Shown: in pieces, positions 55,914-64,000 of the stretch | Layout of the letters: each line of letters begins with the position of its first letter | Numbering within the stretch: position 1 is the stretch's first letter | Assembly: GCF_014218335.1 (NCBI RefSeq) | Contig: NZ_AP023367.1 | Location: forward strand, 4,273,501 to 4,337,500 | DNA from: Anaerocolumna cellulosilytica | GTDB lineage: Bacteria; Bacillota; Clostridia; Lachnospirales; Lachnospiraceae | Length of the DNA stretch: 64,000 nt | Reading direction: 5' to 3' | Notes under the pieces: generated by a model | Databases searched by the model: none | Told to the model about the DNA's origin: nothing | The model's input: the letters and a program-made list of their open reading frames with translations, nothing else | Made by a program: the position numbers and the translations under genes

Positions 55914-57086
55914 ATGATGAGGTATACATTACCTAGAGATATGTATTACGGAAAAGGGGCTTTAGAGCAGTTAAAAAATATTCAAGGTAAGAAAGCCATC
56001 CTTGTTTTAGGCGGCGGTTCCATGAGGAAATTTGGTTTTGTCGATAAAGTGGTTAATTATTTAACAGAAGCGGGTATTGAAACAAAGCTATTTGAAAATG
56101 TTGAACCAGACCCATCTGTTGAAACTGTTATGGAAGGCGCAAGAATTATGAGAGAATATAATCCGGACTGGATTATTGCCATGGGCGGTGGTTCTCCTAT
56201 TGATGCAGCAAAAGCTATGTGGGTATTTTATGAATATCCGGATACTACTTTTGAATCCATTATCAAACCTTTCTCCTTCCCTACCTTAAGACAAAAAGCT
56301 AAATTCATTGCAATACCTTCCACTTCCGGTACTGCAACTGAGGTTACTGCATTCTCCGTTATTACGGATTATGCAAAAGGTGTGAAATATCCTCTTGCTG
56401 ATTTTAATATTACACCGGATATTGCTATCGTTGACCCTAACCTTGCTGAAACTATGCCTAAGACTTTAACAGCACACACCGGTATGGATGCTTTGACGCA
56501 TGCTGTTGAGGCTTATGTTTCAACCTTAAACAGCCCTTTTACCGATCCTCTTGCCTTAAAAGCAATTCAAATGGTATTCGAATATCTTCCTGCTTCCTAT
56601 GACGGCGACATGTCAGCCAGAGAACAGATGCATTATGCACAATGTCTAGCAGGACAGGCATTCTCTAATGCTTTATTAGGTATTGTTCACTCCATGGCTC
56701 ATAAAACCGGAGCTGCATTCTCCACCGGTCATATCCCACATGGTTGTGCAAATGCTATTTATCTTCCTTACGTTATTAAATATAATTCCAAAAATGCTTT
56801 GGGCCGCTATGCTGAAATTGCAAGAGGCGTAGGCATAACAGGCACAGACGCAGAATGTGTAGACGCTCTTTGCAAAAAAATCGATGACTACAATGTACAG
56901 TTAAGTATTCCAAAGACTTTAAAAGAATTCGGCGTTAAAGAAGAAGAATTCTTAGAAAAAGTTGCTGCTATTGCGGAATTGGCAGTAGGCGATGCTTGTA
57001 CCGGTTCTAATCCAAGACCGATTACTCCACAGGAGATGGAAAAATTATTAACCTGTACTTATTACGGAACCGAAGTTAATTTCTAG
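55914..57086 (+). CDS. Iron-containing alcohol dehydrogenase
   Basis: A 390-residue NAD(P)-dependent enzyme of the Fe-ADH family: GGGSMRKFGFVDKV, the nucleotide motif AMGGGSPIDAAKAM, PSTSGTATEVTAFSVI, and iron ligands in DALTHAVEAY and HSMAHKTGAAF to HGCANAIYL. It reduces aldehydes such as acetaldehyde, butyraldehyde or 1,3-propanediol precursors in fermentation. AGGAGG precedes the ATG (or the next ATG). The Rex-type site over its promoter predicts repression at low NADH/NAD ratio. Confidence 0.93.
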   Translation: MMRYTLPRDMYYGKGALEQLKNIQGKKAILVLGGGSMRKFGFVDKVVNYLTEAGIETKLFENVEPDPSVETVMEGARIMREYNPDWIIAMGGGSPIDAAKAMWVFYEYPDTTFESIIKPFSFPTLRQKAKFIAIPSTSGTATEVTAFSVITDYAKGVKYPLADFNITPDIAIVDPNLAETMPKTLTAHTGMDALTHAVEAYVSTLNSPFTDPLALKAIQMVFEYLPASYDGDMSAREQMHYAQCLAGQAFSNALLGIVHSMAHKTGAAFSTGHIPHGCANAIYLPYVIKYNSKNALGRYAEIARGVGITGTDAECVDALCKKIDDYNVQLSIPKTLKEFGVKEEEFLEKVAAIAELAVGDACTGSNPRPITPQEMEKLLTCTYYGTEVNF

Positions 57087-57113
57087 TTTAATAGTTAAAT
57101 ATTAGCATAATTT

Positions 57114-57155
57114 AAAGGCACGCTTCTTTCTATTAGGGAAGAGTGCCTTTTTTGT
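57114..57155 (+). terminator. Terminator of the Fe-ADH gene
   Basis: AAAGGCAC pairs with GTGCCTTT (57143-57150) around an inner CTTCTTTC/GGGAAGA stem, followed by a T-run. Confidence 0.85.
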
Positions 57156-57356
57156 ATCCTAACCTAACAACTTAAGGCTCGACTCCCATTCTATCAGTCT
57201 TAGTACCATAGAATCTAATTGACATTGCATAATTAGGTAATTACTTGCAATAATATTATAACAGAAATCTGAATACAAGATAGCTCAGAAATATGTATTC
57301 AATAATGCAAAGAAGACGTTGCTTTTTTCATTTTTAAGAAATGTTGCTCAAAACAC

Positions 57357-57387
57357 TTGACCTAGAGTTAACTCTAAGTTTTATAAT
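57357..57387 (+). promoter_or_regulatory. MerR-type promoter of the aldo/keto reductase
   Basis: TTGACC (57357-57362) and TATAAT (57382-57387) are 19 bases apart, the long spacer of MerR-activated promoters. The spacer holds CCTAGAGTTAACTCTAAG (57361-57378), a near-perfect dyad, close to the AdhR/NmlR-type aldehyde-stress operator as I recall it. No MerR gene lies in the window. Confidence 0.7.
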
Positions 57388-57426
57388 GTTATATGATATC
57401 TATTTCATTACCAAGGAGGTTAACCT

Positions 57427-58278
57427 ATGAAATCATTAAAAGATACGTATGAACTATACAATGGTGTCAATATTCCCTGTATAGGCTTTGGTACCTGGCA
57501 GACACCGGATGGTGAAGTTGCTGTAAGCTCTGTAAAAGAAGCCATTGCCGCAGGTTATAGACATATCGATACAGCCGCAGGCTATAATAACGAAGAAAGT
57601 GTTGGTCTTGCCGTAAAAGAAAGCTATGTTCCCAGAGAGGAATTATTTATTACCAGTAAGCTTCATAATAACGACCACGGATATGAAGCTACCCTTGCGG
57701 CTTTTGAACTGACTATGAAAAAGTTGGAACTGGACTATTTGGATTTATACTTAATACATTGGCCTAATCCAATCAAATTCAGAGATACTTGGAAAGAAGC
57801 CAATGCCGGAAGCTGGAAGGCATTCGAAGAACTTTATAAAGCAGGAAAGATTCGTGCCATTGGTGTTAGCAATTTTATGCCTCATCATATGGATGCCTTG
57901 TTAGAAACAGCTAAAATCAAACCTATGGTTAACCAGATTCGTCTATGCCCAGGTGAAACACAGGAAGCTGCCGTAAGCTACTGCAAATCAAATCAAATTC
58001 AATTAGAAGCTTACAGTCCCTTGGGTACAGGACGTGTATTTGAAGTAAAAGAAATGCAGGAATTATCCAAAAAATACAATAAGTCCATTGCTCAAATCTG
58101 TGTTCGCTGGAGCTTACAAATGGGATACCTTCCTCTTCCCAAATCAGTTACCCCTGAAAGAATCCGTGAGAACGGTGATGTCTTTGATTTCGAAATATCT
58201 TTGGACGATGTGGCTCTCATTGCAGGTCTTACAGAGTGCTGCGGCCCTACCAGAGATCCTGATACAACTAACTTCTAA
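57427..58278 (+). CDS. Aldo/keto reductase
   Basis: A 283-residue NADPH-dependent reductase of the AKR family: IDTAAGYNNEESVG (catalytic Asp/Tyr), the LHNNDH and LDYLDLYLIHWPNP (catalytic Lys/His region), IGVSNFMPHHM, and LPLPKSVTPERIREN at the cofactor end. It reduces aldehydes such as methylglyoxal, with the MerR-type promoter suggesting aldehyde stress. AAGGAGG precedes the ATG. Confidence 0.92.
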   Translation: MKSLKDTYELYNGVNIPCIGFGTWQTPDGEVAVSSVKEAIAAGYRHIDTAAGYNNEESVGLAVKESYVPREELFITSKLHNNDHGYEATLAAFELTMKKLELDYLDLYLIHWPNPIKFRDTWKEANAGSWKAFEELYKAGKIRAIGVSNFMPHHMDALLETAKIKPMVNQIRLCPGETQEAAVSYCKSNQIQLEAYSPLGTGRVFEVKEMQELSKKYNKSIAQICVRWSLQMGYLPLPKSVTPERIRENGDVFDFEISLDDVALIAGLTECCGPTRDPDTTNF

Positions 58279-58297
58279 TCCTCTAAGCAAGATATAA

Positions 58298-58345
58298 AGA
58301 AACAGCAGAGCAGCTAAACAATTCCTACACTTCTCTGTTGTTTCT
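58298..58345. terminator. Bidirectional terminator between convergent genes
   Basis: AGAAACAGCAGAG pairs with CTCTGTTGTTTCT over 13 bases with one wobble, followed by TTTA on the plus strand. It separates the reductase from the ABC operon. Confidence 0.7.
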
Positions 58346-58374
58346 TTATTCTCGTTGTTTCATAAAGCCCTATG

Positions 58375-59055
58375 TTAAACGGATAACTCAAATTTCTTTT
58401 CATATAATTTGCAGCAAGAATAAAATAGAATACTAAAAACTAAAATATTTACGATATAACCGACATTATCATGTTGAAGCATTAAATATTGTCTTATAGG
58501 ATTACCAAACCCGGTAATATACACTACCCACATCAGTATCCCCAAAACAATAAACATACTTATTAGTGGAAACTGTTTGGTTAGCGAAAAACTCATAAGG
58601 ATTAAATATAGTAACAAAACAGCACATGGCAAAATAAAGGAAAACTGATATGCAAAGGAATCAAAGGGAACCCCAATAACCAAATACCTTACATTCTCTG
58701 TATTATAAAAGCTTAAACCACGCTCAAGGAATTTAAGCCCGAAATACATAAAAAAGTAGAAAATACCATTATTAATTAACTTAGCACCTAAGACCTTATA
58801 AATACTCAAATAGGATAAATGCTCCACCGTGTGAACGGGTTTTCTCACACCATAAATTAAGTATAAAATGCTAAATATATTTATTAAGACATATAAAAAG
58901 CCACCATAGAGCGAACCCATTGCAGGTAGAAAATCCTTTGTCCTGTCAACATCTTTTAATATATACAAACTTCCACTTATTATTACCAGCACAACATAAA
59001 AGATACCCTGTTCTCGTAATCTCCGTATAAATTCCCATTTTAATATTCTAAGCAT
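58375..59055 (-). CDS. ABC exporter membrane subunit of a GntR operon
   Basis: A 226-residue protein with about six hydrophobic segments, opening with RILKWEFIRRLREQGIFYVV typical of ABC-2 type membrane subunits. It overlaps the ATPase gene by 8 bp and is the last of three coupled genes (GntR, ATPase, permease). Such YtrA-type operons respond to cell-wall antibiotics or peptides; which one is not readable. Confidence 0.75.
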   Translation of the reverse strand: MLRILKWEFIRRLREQGIFYVVLVIISGSLYILKDVDRTKDFLPAMGSLYGGFLYVLINIFSILYLIYGVRKPVHTVEHLSYLSIYKVLGAKLINNGIFYFFMYFGLKFLERGLSFYNTENVRYLVIGVPFDSFAYQFSFILPCAVLLLYLILMSFSLTKQFPLISMFIVLGILMWVVYITGFGNPIRQYLMLQHDNVGYIVNILVFSILFYSCCKLYEKKFELSV

Positions 59056-59746
59056 TCTTTGTTACCTCCAGATAAAATTCTTCTATGGATTGCTGCTTCT
59101 GTTCTCTGATATCGTCTGCATTGGCAGCAATTAATTGGTTATTATGCAAAACCATAACCTCATCAAAGATTTCTTCCATTTCTCGTACCATATGAGTAGA
59201 AATTAATATGGAGGCATCTTCTTTAATGTTACTAATAAGTATTTCAATCATACTTTTTTTCATTCGGATATCAAGGCCTTCTAAGGGTTCATCCAATATA
59301 TACAAATATGCCTCTCTTGAAATAGTCAATAAAAGCATTACCCGCTCCTGATTCCCTTTCGATAACCGTTTAACCTTATCCTTAGGACTTAATTGAAAGA
59401 TGTCACATAAAAGGAAAGCTTTCTTTGTATCAAAATCAGGGAACAAATCTTTAAAATAATAAATCGCCTGTTGTATTGTCATCCAGTCACTTAGTTGCTC
59501 CGTATGAATCATATATGATATATATTTATGGGTTTTGATTGACGATTCCTCTTCTATAATCCATATGTGTCCTTTATCGGGTTTATATAAATCCGCCAGG
59601 ACTTTTAATAGTGTGGTTTTGCCAACACCATTCTCGCCCAGTAAACCGATAATACGTCCCGCTTCAATTGAAAATGATATGTTAGTAAGTACCTTTTTTC
59701 TTCCAAATGCCTTATATAAATTCTCAACTTCTATAATTTTTTTCAT
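59048..59746 (-). CDS. ABC ATPase of a GntR operon
   Basis: A 232-residue ATPase with Walker A GENGVGKTT, signature RLSKGNQERVML, Walker B LYILDEPLEGLD, and switch His in ISTHM. The Lys in the signature (SKGNQ) is common in YtrB-type ATPases. I start at 59746 (MKKIIEVE), 9 bases from AGGAGG; the longer frame to 59764 has no advantage. It overlaps the GntR gene by 23 bp. Confidence 0.87.
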   Translation of the reverse strand: MKKIIEVENLYKAFGRKKVLTNISFSIEAGRIIGLLGENGVGKTTLLKVLADLYKPDKGHIWIIEEESSIKTHKYISYMIHTEQLSDWMTIQQAIYYFKDLFPDFDTKKAFLLCDIFQLSPKDKVKRLSKGNQERVMLLLTISREAYLYILDEPLEGLDIRMKKSMIEILISNIKEDASILISTHMVREMEEIFDEVMVLHNNQLIAANADDIREQKQQSIEEFYLEVTKNA

Positions 59747-60092
59747 CCTCAATAGCCTCCTCAACCATTTGCATTATTCTATCATCTGTCATTCCCATAT
59801 GTTTCATTCGACGCACAAATTCCCGCACCTGCCGCCCTACCATACTAACTTGCAAAGCCTGATTACTTCCCTCTTGTATGAAGCTTCCTACACCTTTCTT
59901 AGTATAGATTATTCCCTCCGCTTCCATGTGCATAATCGCTCTTTGTACGGTCAACGGCGTAACCTGATACAAACTGCTATATTCTCTGACAGACAGTAGT
60001 TTATCTCCTTCCTTAAGCTGACCGCTAATCATCTTTTCCTTAATATCATTAGCGATTTGTACATATATCGGAACTGTATCATTAAATTTCAT
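59724..60092 (-). CDS. GntR-family regulator, YtrA type
   Basis: A 122-residue protein with an N-terminal GntR winged helix (FNDTVPIYVQIANDIKEKMI, LLSVREYSSLYQVTPLTVQR, EAEGIIYTKKGVGSF) and a short C-terminal helical tail, the YtrA layout. It heads the ABC operon. A 26-bp dyad just after its promoter -10 is a probable autorepression site. Confidence 0.87.
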   Translation of the reverse strand: MKFNDTVPIYVQIANDIKEKMISGQLKEGDKLLSVREYSSLYQVTPLTVQRAIMHMEAEGIIYTKKGVGSFIQEGSNQALQVSMVGRQVREFVRRMKHMGMTDDRIMQMVEEAIEDEKNYRS

Positions 60093-60212
60093 ATATCCCT
60101 TACCTTTCTAGCTATTTATAAAACACGCTCCTGCTCCACTGGATGCCGCACCTGCTTGCGACACTGCCGAATAGACATTTAACAATCCTGGTAAATAAGC
60201 CTTAACGCTTTA

Positions 60213-60270
60213 TACTGTTATACTTATGTATTACAGTAATGATTATACTTCTCTGAATCTCAATTGTCAA
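60213..60270 (-). promoter_or_regulatory. Consensus promoter and GntR operator
   Basis: On the minus strand TTGACA (60265-60270), 17 bases, TATAAT (60242-60247), a perfect consensus. Immediately downstream lies a dyad TACTGTTATAC-TTAT-GTATTACAGTA (60213-60238, one mismatch) over the start point, a likely GntR site. Confidence 0.72.
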
Positions 60271-60330
60271 TTGGTAAAATTAGCAAATTACTACTGGATG
60301 GATTTTATCAGCATGAGATATTTCCAAGGG

Positions 60331-60422
60331 TTGACATGTTCAAAATGCAAGAATATAATAATTATGACAGCCGTCAGCTTGTTCTGTAAAACCGTGGGCT
60401 TTCTTGTGTTCACGGTCTTTTT
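60331..60422 (+). promoter_or_regulatory. TldD promoter and leader terminator-like hairpin
   Basis: TTGACA (60331-60336), 17 bases, TATAAT (60354-60359), a perfect consensus. The leader holds ACCGTG/CACGGT (60391-60416) followed by CTTTTTT, a terminator-like hairpin 60 bases before tldD. A CAGGA/TCCTG dyad follows it. The leader could attenuate tldDE. Confidence 0.6.
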
Positions 60423-60483
60423 GGAAACAGGATTGTCCTGAATTCAATGACAGGATTAGAATATAGAAAGGAAACATTTTAAA

Positions 60484-61914
60484 ATGAAAGTAAATTCCAG
60501 CGATTATTTAAAACAGGTAAAACCCTTGTTAAAGACTTTACTAAATGACCTGTTAAAGGAATACAGTTACGTATCTATTCTGGCATCGGATTCCAAAGCA
60601 ATGGTATATAGTGTATCCAAACAAGGAACCAGCATAAATGAAGATACTATCTTAAATGGCCGTGGCTTCGTAGTAAAGGTATATGATAATAAAAGCTATG
60701 GGGAATACTCCTTTAATGAAATCACAAAAGATTCCATACCTAGCATTATTAGAAAAATAAAAGAAGAACTTGCTTTTCTAAAAACTCTTCTGCCAGACGG
60801 TATAACAGAAGGTGTTTATGCCAGACTTCCTGAAGAAGAAGCTTCTTTTTCTGAAAGCACCGATTACATAGAAAATCCTGACACTTTAGGAAGTGAGCTT
60901 ATTGTCGCTCACCTGACAACCTTAAGCGAAAAAGCCCGTGCTTTTGATAACAGGATATTGGATTGCTCTGCGGCTTGCAGATATCAGCAGTTACATAAGT
61001 TATTTTTATCAGAGAAAAAAGATTTGGAACAAAATATTCTTTGGACGACGGGAAGTATTATGGTAATGGCATCTAGAGGAGAAGAAATTAAGTATTATTT
61101 TAATGGATATTCCAATCTTGGAGGCACCGAAATCTTAAAAGAAATGGAACAAGATGTTGAGAATGTGGCAAAGTATACCTTAGAACTTCTTGACAGTGAG
61201 CCCATCACCCCAGGTGAATATGACTGCATCTGCACACCTGAAGTTACCGGAATGATCGTTCATGAAGCTTTTGGTCACGGAGTGGAAATGGATATGTTTG
61301 TGAAAAAACGTGCCCTTGCAGAACAGTATATCGGAAAACAGGTAGCCTCTCCTTTGGTTACCATGCACGACGGTGCTTCTGCTGCTGGCGAAACAGCAAC
61401 TTACTTTTTTGACGATGAGGGTGTACCTGCCCAGGATACCGTTATAATTGAAAAGGGAATTCTAAAACGCGGTATCAGTGACAGCCAGACAGCCATGTAT
61501 CTTAAGACACCTCCTACCGGTAATGGCAGAAGACAAAATTATGAAAGAAAAGCCTATACCCGTATGACCAATACATTTTTTGAAGCCGGAACCGATACCT
61601 ACGCGGATATGATTGCCTCAATTAAATATGGATTTCTCTTAGAAAATGCCAGCAGTGGTATGGAAGACCCTAAAAACTGGGGGATTCAACTTATGGTTAA
61701 TGTAGCCCGTGAAATAAAAGACGGAAAATTAACCGGTAAAATCTTCTCCCCTATAGTCCTTACAGGATATGTACCCGATTTATTAAAGTCCATCTCTATG
61801 ATTTCTGATACAGTTAAATTAGGCGGAGGCGGTTTCTGTGGAAAAGGCTATAAGGAATGGGTAAAAGTCTCCGACGGAGGCCCTTATATAAAGGCAAAAA
61901 TTCGCCTTGGCTAA
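60484..61914 (+). CDS. tldD: TldD-type metalloprotease subunit
   Basis: A 476-residue protein of the TldD/PmbA family with the zinc motif HEAFGHG near residue 260, then ALAEQYIGKQVASPLV, GVPAQDTVIIEKGIL and a C-terminal ENASSGMEDPKNWGIQ to GGGGFCGKGYKEW segment. TldD and TldE form a heterodimeric peptidase that trims leader peptides of modified peptides such as microcins; in genomes without such genes the substrate is unknown. GAAAGGA precedes the ATG. It is followed by its TldE partner 33 bp on. Confidence 0.9.
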   Translation: MKVNSSDYLKQVKPLLKTLLNDLLKEYSYVSILASDSKAMVYSVSKQGTSINEDTILNGRGFVVKVYDNKSYGEYSFNEITKDSIPSIIRKIKEELAFLKTLLPDGITEGVYARLPEEEASFSESTDYIENPDTLGSELIVAHLTTLSEKARAFDNRILDCSAACRYQQLHKLFLSEKKDLEQNILWTTGSIMVMASRGEEIKYYFNGYSNLGGTEILKEMEQDVENVAKYTLELLDSEPITPGEYDCICTPEVTGMIVHEAFGHGVEMDMFVKKRALAEQYIGKQVASPLVTMHDGASAAGETATYFFDDEGVPAQDTVIIEKGILKRGISDSQTAMYLKTPPTGNGRRQNYERKAYTRMTNTFFEAGTDTYADMIASIKYGFLLENASSGMEDPKNWGIQLMVNVAREIKDGKLTGKIFSPIVLTGYVPDLLKSISMISDTVKLGGGGFCGKGYKEWVKVSDGGPYIKAKIRLG

Positions 61915-61947
61915 GCTTCTCCAAAGACACACAGGGCGTTAATAATA

Positions 61948-63249
61948 ATGAAAAAGAAAGGTTGGGTGAAACCCTTGTTCGATAAAATACTATCTGCCTT
62001 AGCGGAAAATAAAATTTCAGAGTATTTGATTAATGATACCCTGAAAGAATCCGTTGAGTTATTCTTTATAAAAAAATCCTTAGATATGCGCAGACAAAAG
62101 GATGTCCATCATTATTCTGTCACTGTTTACCATGATTTTTCCAAAGATAACATAAAAATGCGTGGTTCTTCCACCATTAGCCTTTTTAGCGGTATGACGG
62201 AAGCTGAAATAAGTAACTCCATCAAAAACGCCTACTATGCAGCTTCTTTTGTTTGTAATCCTTACTATGACCTTCCTTCCGGACAGAAAGAAGCTTTACT
62301 TAAAATTAAAAATGCCTTAACAGACTTATCATTGTCTGAGAGTGCCAAAAAGATGACGACCGCTCTCTTTGAAATGGATACTGAAAAGGATACCTTTTTA
62401 AATTCCGCAGAGATTTTTTTAGAAAAGGTAACAAACCGTATAGTTAATTCCCGCGGGATTGATGTCAGTTACGAAAAGACTACTGTGAAAGGGGAATTCG
62501 TTGCTCAGTGTGTCACCCCGCAGGATGTAGAAACCTATCAGAGTTTTTCCTATGACAATCTGGACACCGAAGCCCTAAAAACCAAGGTAAAACAGACCCT
62601 TGCTATGACAAAAGCCAGAGCAAATGCTAATACTGCACCCGCTGCCGGCGAATACACCGTTCTTCTATCCGGTCAATATGTCAGAGAACTGTTTCATTAT
62701 TATCTGAACCGCTCCTCAGCAGGGATGATATATCCTAAATACTCCAATTATCAAATAGGCTCTAATGTACAGGGTGAGGACGTACAGGGTGAAGCACTTA
62801 ATATAACTTTAATTGCCAATGAGCCTTATAGCAGTGAAGGAATTCCCATGAAGGATCTGCCTCTTGTTGCTGAAAGTAAATTAGAGACAATTCATGGTAA
62901 TTCCAGGTTTTGTCATTATCTTGGAATAACCCCAACCGGGCAGTACCAAAGTATAAAAGTTCCTTCTGGTAGCCTGTCCTTTGATGATATGAAAAAGGAG
63001 AAATATCTCCATGTCGTTAATTTCTCTGATTTTCAAATGGATGATTTCTCCGGCCACTTTGGAGGCGAGATACGCTTAGCCTTTCTCTATGACGGCAAAA
63101 CAGTAACTCCGGTTACCGGCGGTTCTATCAACGGGAGTATTTTAGATGTACAAAGAAACTTTAGTTTCTCAAAAGAGTTACAGGTAGAAGAACATTTTGA
63201 AGGCCCCTTTGCCGTAAAATTGGAACACATCCGTGTAGCAGGTATATAA
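61948..63249 (+). CDS. tldE: TldE/PmbA-type subunit
   Basis: A 433-residue protein of the TldD/PmbA family lacking the HExxxH zinc motif, as expected for the non-catalytic partner. Recognisable segments are VEETLNSAEIFLEKVTNR-like SAEIFLEKVTNRIVNSRGID, AGEYTVLLSGQYVRELFHYY and the final FSGHFGGEIRLAFLYDGKTV. It is shorter in sequence identity to E. coli PmbA than TldD usually is. The two genes are in one operon and end at a strong terminator. Confidence 0.85.
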   Translation: MKKKGWVKPLFDKILSALAENKISEYLINDTLKESVELFFIKKSLDMRRQKDVHHYSVTVYHDFSKDNIKMRGSSTISLFSGMTEAEISNSIKNAYYAASFVCNPYYDLPSGQKEALLKIKNALTDLSLSESAKKMTTALFEMDTEKDTFLNSAEIFLEKVTNRIVNSRGIDVSYEKTTVKGEFVAQCVTPQDVETYQSFSYDNLDTEALKTKVKQTLAMTKARANANTAPAAGEYTVLLSGQYVRELFHYYLNRSSAGMIYPKYSNYQIGSNVQGEDVQGEALNITLIANEPYSSEGIPMKDLPLVAESKLETIHGNSRFCHYLGITPTGQYQSIKVPSGSLSFDDMKKEKYLHVVNFSDFQMDDFSGHFGGEIRLAFLYDGKTVTPVTGGSINGSILDVQRNFSFSKELQVEEHFEGPFAVKLEHIRVAGI

Positions 63250-63267
63250 TTTTATATTTAAGTTCCC

Positions 63268-63306
63268 AAAGCAGTGCCGTATTATTTTAAAATACGGCAC
63301 TGCTTT
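63268..63306. terminator. Bidirectional terminator after tldE
   Basis: AAAGCAGTGCCGTATT pairs perfectly over 16 bases with 63291-63306, with a six-base loop. It ends tldE and the convergent GH2 gene. Confidence 0.85.
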
Positions 63307-63334
63307 CCGGCTTTAGATTAAACCCACTATCCTG

Positions 63335-64000
63335 CTATTTTTCTGGTGTCTTATTATAATTTATCATTTCTATAGGTGAAATCTTACATATCTTCCGGTC
63401 ATAGGTTAGTAAACCGTTGACCTCACCTTCTACATCAGATAACTGGGTAAAAACTGCTGCTGCTAACCCCTTTTCCATTAGCCTTTTTATTTCCACATCA
63501 AATAATCGATGTACTGCCCGGTTAAGACTGTAGGTATCTTTATATATCTGGTAACCATAAATATATTCAGAAAAAGCATGATTCTTTATATAACAGGCAT
63601 AGCCGGCAAACTCTGACAAAACAACCGCTCTTTTTTCAGGTACAATACGTACCTTACGAAAATAATTATGAATACTTCTAAAGTCTCCTCCTTTCTGGTC
63701 AAACCAACCGCTGGCTTGGTCAATTAAGCGTCCTTTATCAAGACTGTGTATCAGTGAAACTGCTGCTTCTGCATCAAATTGTCCCCAGCCCTCATTAAAA
63801 GGCACCCAGACGGCAATCGAGGGACAATTATACAGATGCTCTACCGTTCTTCTACAATCTGCAATCCAGCCGTTCCTGCCTTTTTCATTCATTCTTGAGA
63901 ACAGATAATACCAGCTATCCTTAATACGGTTATAAAATCCAGGGAATAAAATCGGCAGATAACCTAGGAAAAACATATTGTATTTCTCTCCTCCATTTAC
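63335..64000 (-). CDS. Glycoside hydrolase family 2 C-terminal part (partial)
   Basis: The open frame continues past the right window edge; 222 residues are visible. The acid/base motif WVPFNEGWGQFD and the nucleophile region VLSEFAGYACY are those of the GH2 TIM barrel, with QLSDVEGEVNGLLTYDR at the end. The sequence at the edge (VNGGEKYN) fits the family's core, so about two thirds of the protein lies outside. An internal ATG at 63976 is not the start. It should hydrolyse a beta-glycoside (galactoside, glucuronide or mannoside type). Confidence 0.88.
   Translation of the reverse strand, partial: VNGGEKYNMFFLGYLPILFPGFYNRIKDSWYYLFSRMNEKGRNGWIADCRRTVEHLYNCPSIAVWVPFNEGWGQFDAEAAVSLIHSLDKGRLIDQASGWFDQKGGDFRSIHNYFRKVRIVPEKRAVVLSEFAGYACYIKNHAFSEYIYGYQIYKDTYSLNRAVHRLFDVEIKRLMEKGLAAAVFTQLSDVEGEVNGLLTYDRKICKISPIEMINYNKTPEK

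Noticed and set aside
60226-60441. 71-codon plus-strand frame before tldD.
   Set aside because: It spans the GntR operator, both promoters and the leader hairpin, so it is a chance frame.

Overview
The window looks like chromosome from a low-GC, anaerobic, spore-forming member of the Clostridia, most likely a Lachnospiraceae (Lachnoclostridium/Anaerocolumna-like). The grounds are AT-rich codon use, strong AGGAGG ribosome sites, a SleC-like spore cortex protein, fermentative Fe-alcohol dehydrogenase and aldo/keto reductase genes, and small protein families typical of that group. No species is assigned. I recognised no tRNA, rRNA, prophage or CRISPR array.

Layout. 0-8 kb: enolase, a Crp/Fnr regulator divergent from a CPA2 cation/proton antiporter, and an ABC-2 exporter (two permeases plus ATPase) preceded by a leader-peptide attenuator, then a NUDIX hydrolase. 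7.5-17 kb: a small Lachnospiraceae-type protein, SEC-C methionine aminopeptidase, AraC regulator, MBL hydrolase, a decayed stretch with an IS66-type remnant, a secreted protein with an unusual promoter, two acetyltransferase genes (one fused to a membrane-anchored outer domain) and a C-terminally degraded response regulator. 17-23.3 kb: a sugar operon (aldose isomerase family, split transketolase, FGGY kinase) divergent from a LacI regulator. 23.4-26.5 kb: a translationally coupled three-gene unit encoding a cytosolic solute-binding-like protein, a G3E-like GTPase and a soluble ABC ATPase, with no permease. 26.6-33.2 kb: acetyltransferase, heterodimeric ABC exporter with MarR regulator, and a small membrane protein/Xre operon. 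33.3-39.9 kb: a PhnCDEE-type transporter flanked by a tyrosine-type phosphatase and a metallophosphoesterase, with its own LacI regulator. 40-45 kb: a flavinylated lipoprotein reductase with a hybrid sensor kinase and a divergent response regulator. 45-53 kb: a J-domain/DUF5685-like/zinc-ribbon cluster, a phospholipase D-type enzyme, an ABC-F protein with a 53-codon leader ORF and terminator, and the SleC-like protein. 53-64 kb: HelD-type helicase, Fe-ADH with a Rex-type operator, aldo/keto reductase with a MerR-type promoter, a GntR/ABC operon, the TldD/TldE pair, and the 3' part of a GH2 glycosidase running off the end.

The strongest leads for new biology are the coupled DUF1858-like/GTPase/ABC unit (23.5-26.5 kb), the leader-peptide attenuator before the ABC-2 exporter (6.4-6.7 kb), the leader ORF plus terminator before the ABC-F gene (51.2-51.5 kb), the isomerase/kinase/split-transketolase pathway (17-22 kb), and the phosphatase-bracketed Phn-type transporter (33-39 kb). 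All functional calls come from reading motifs by eye; no database search was run.
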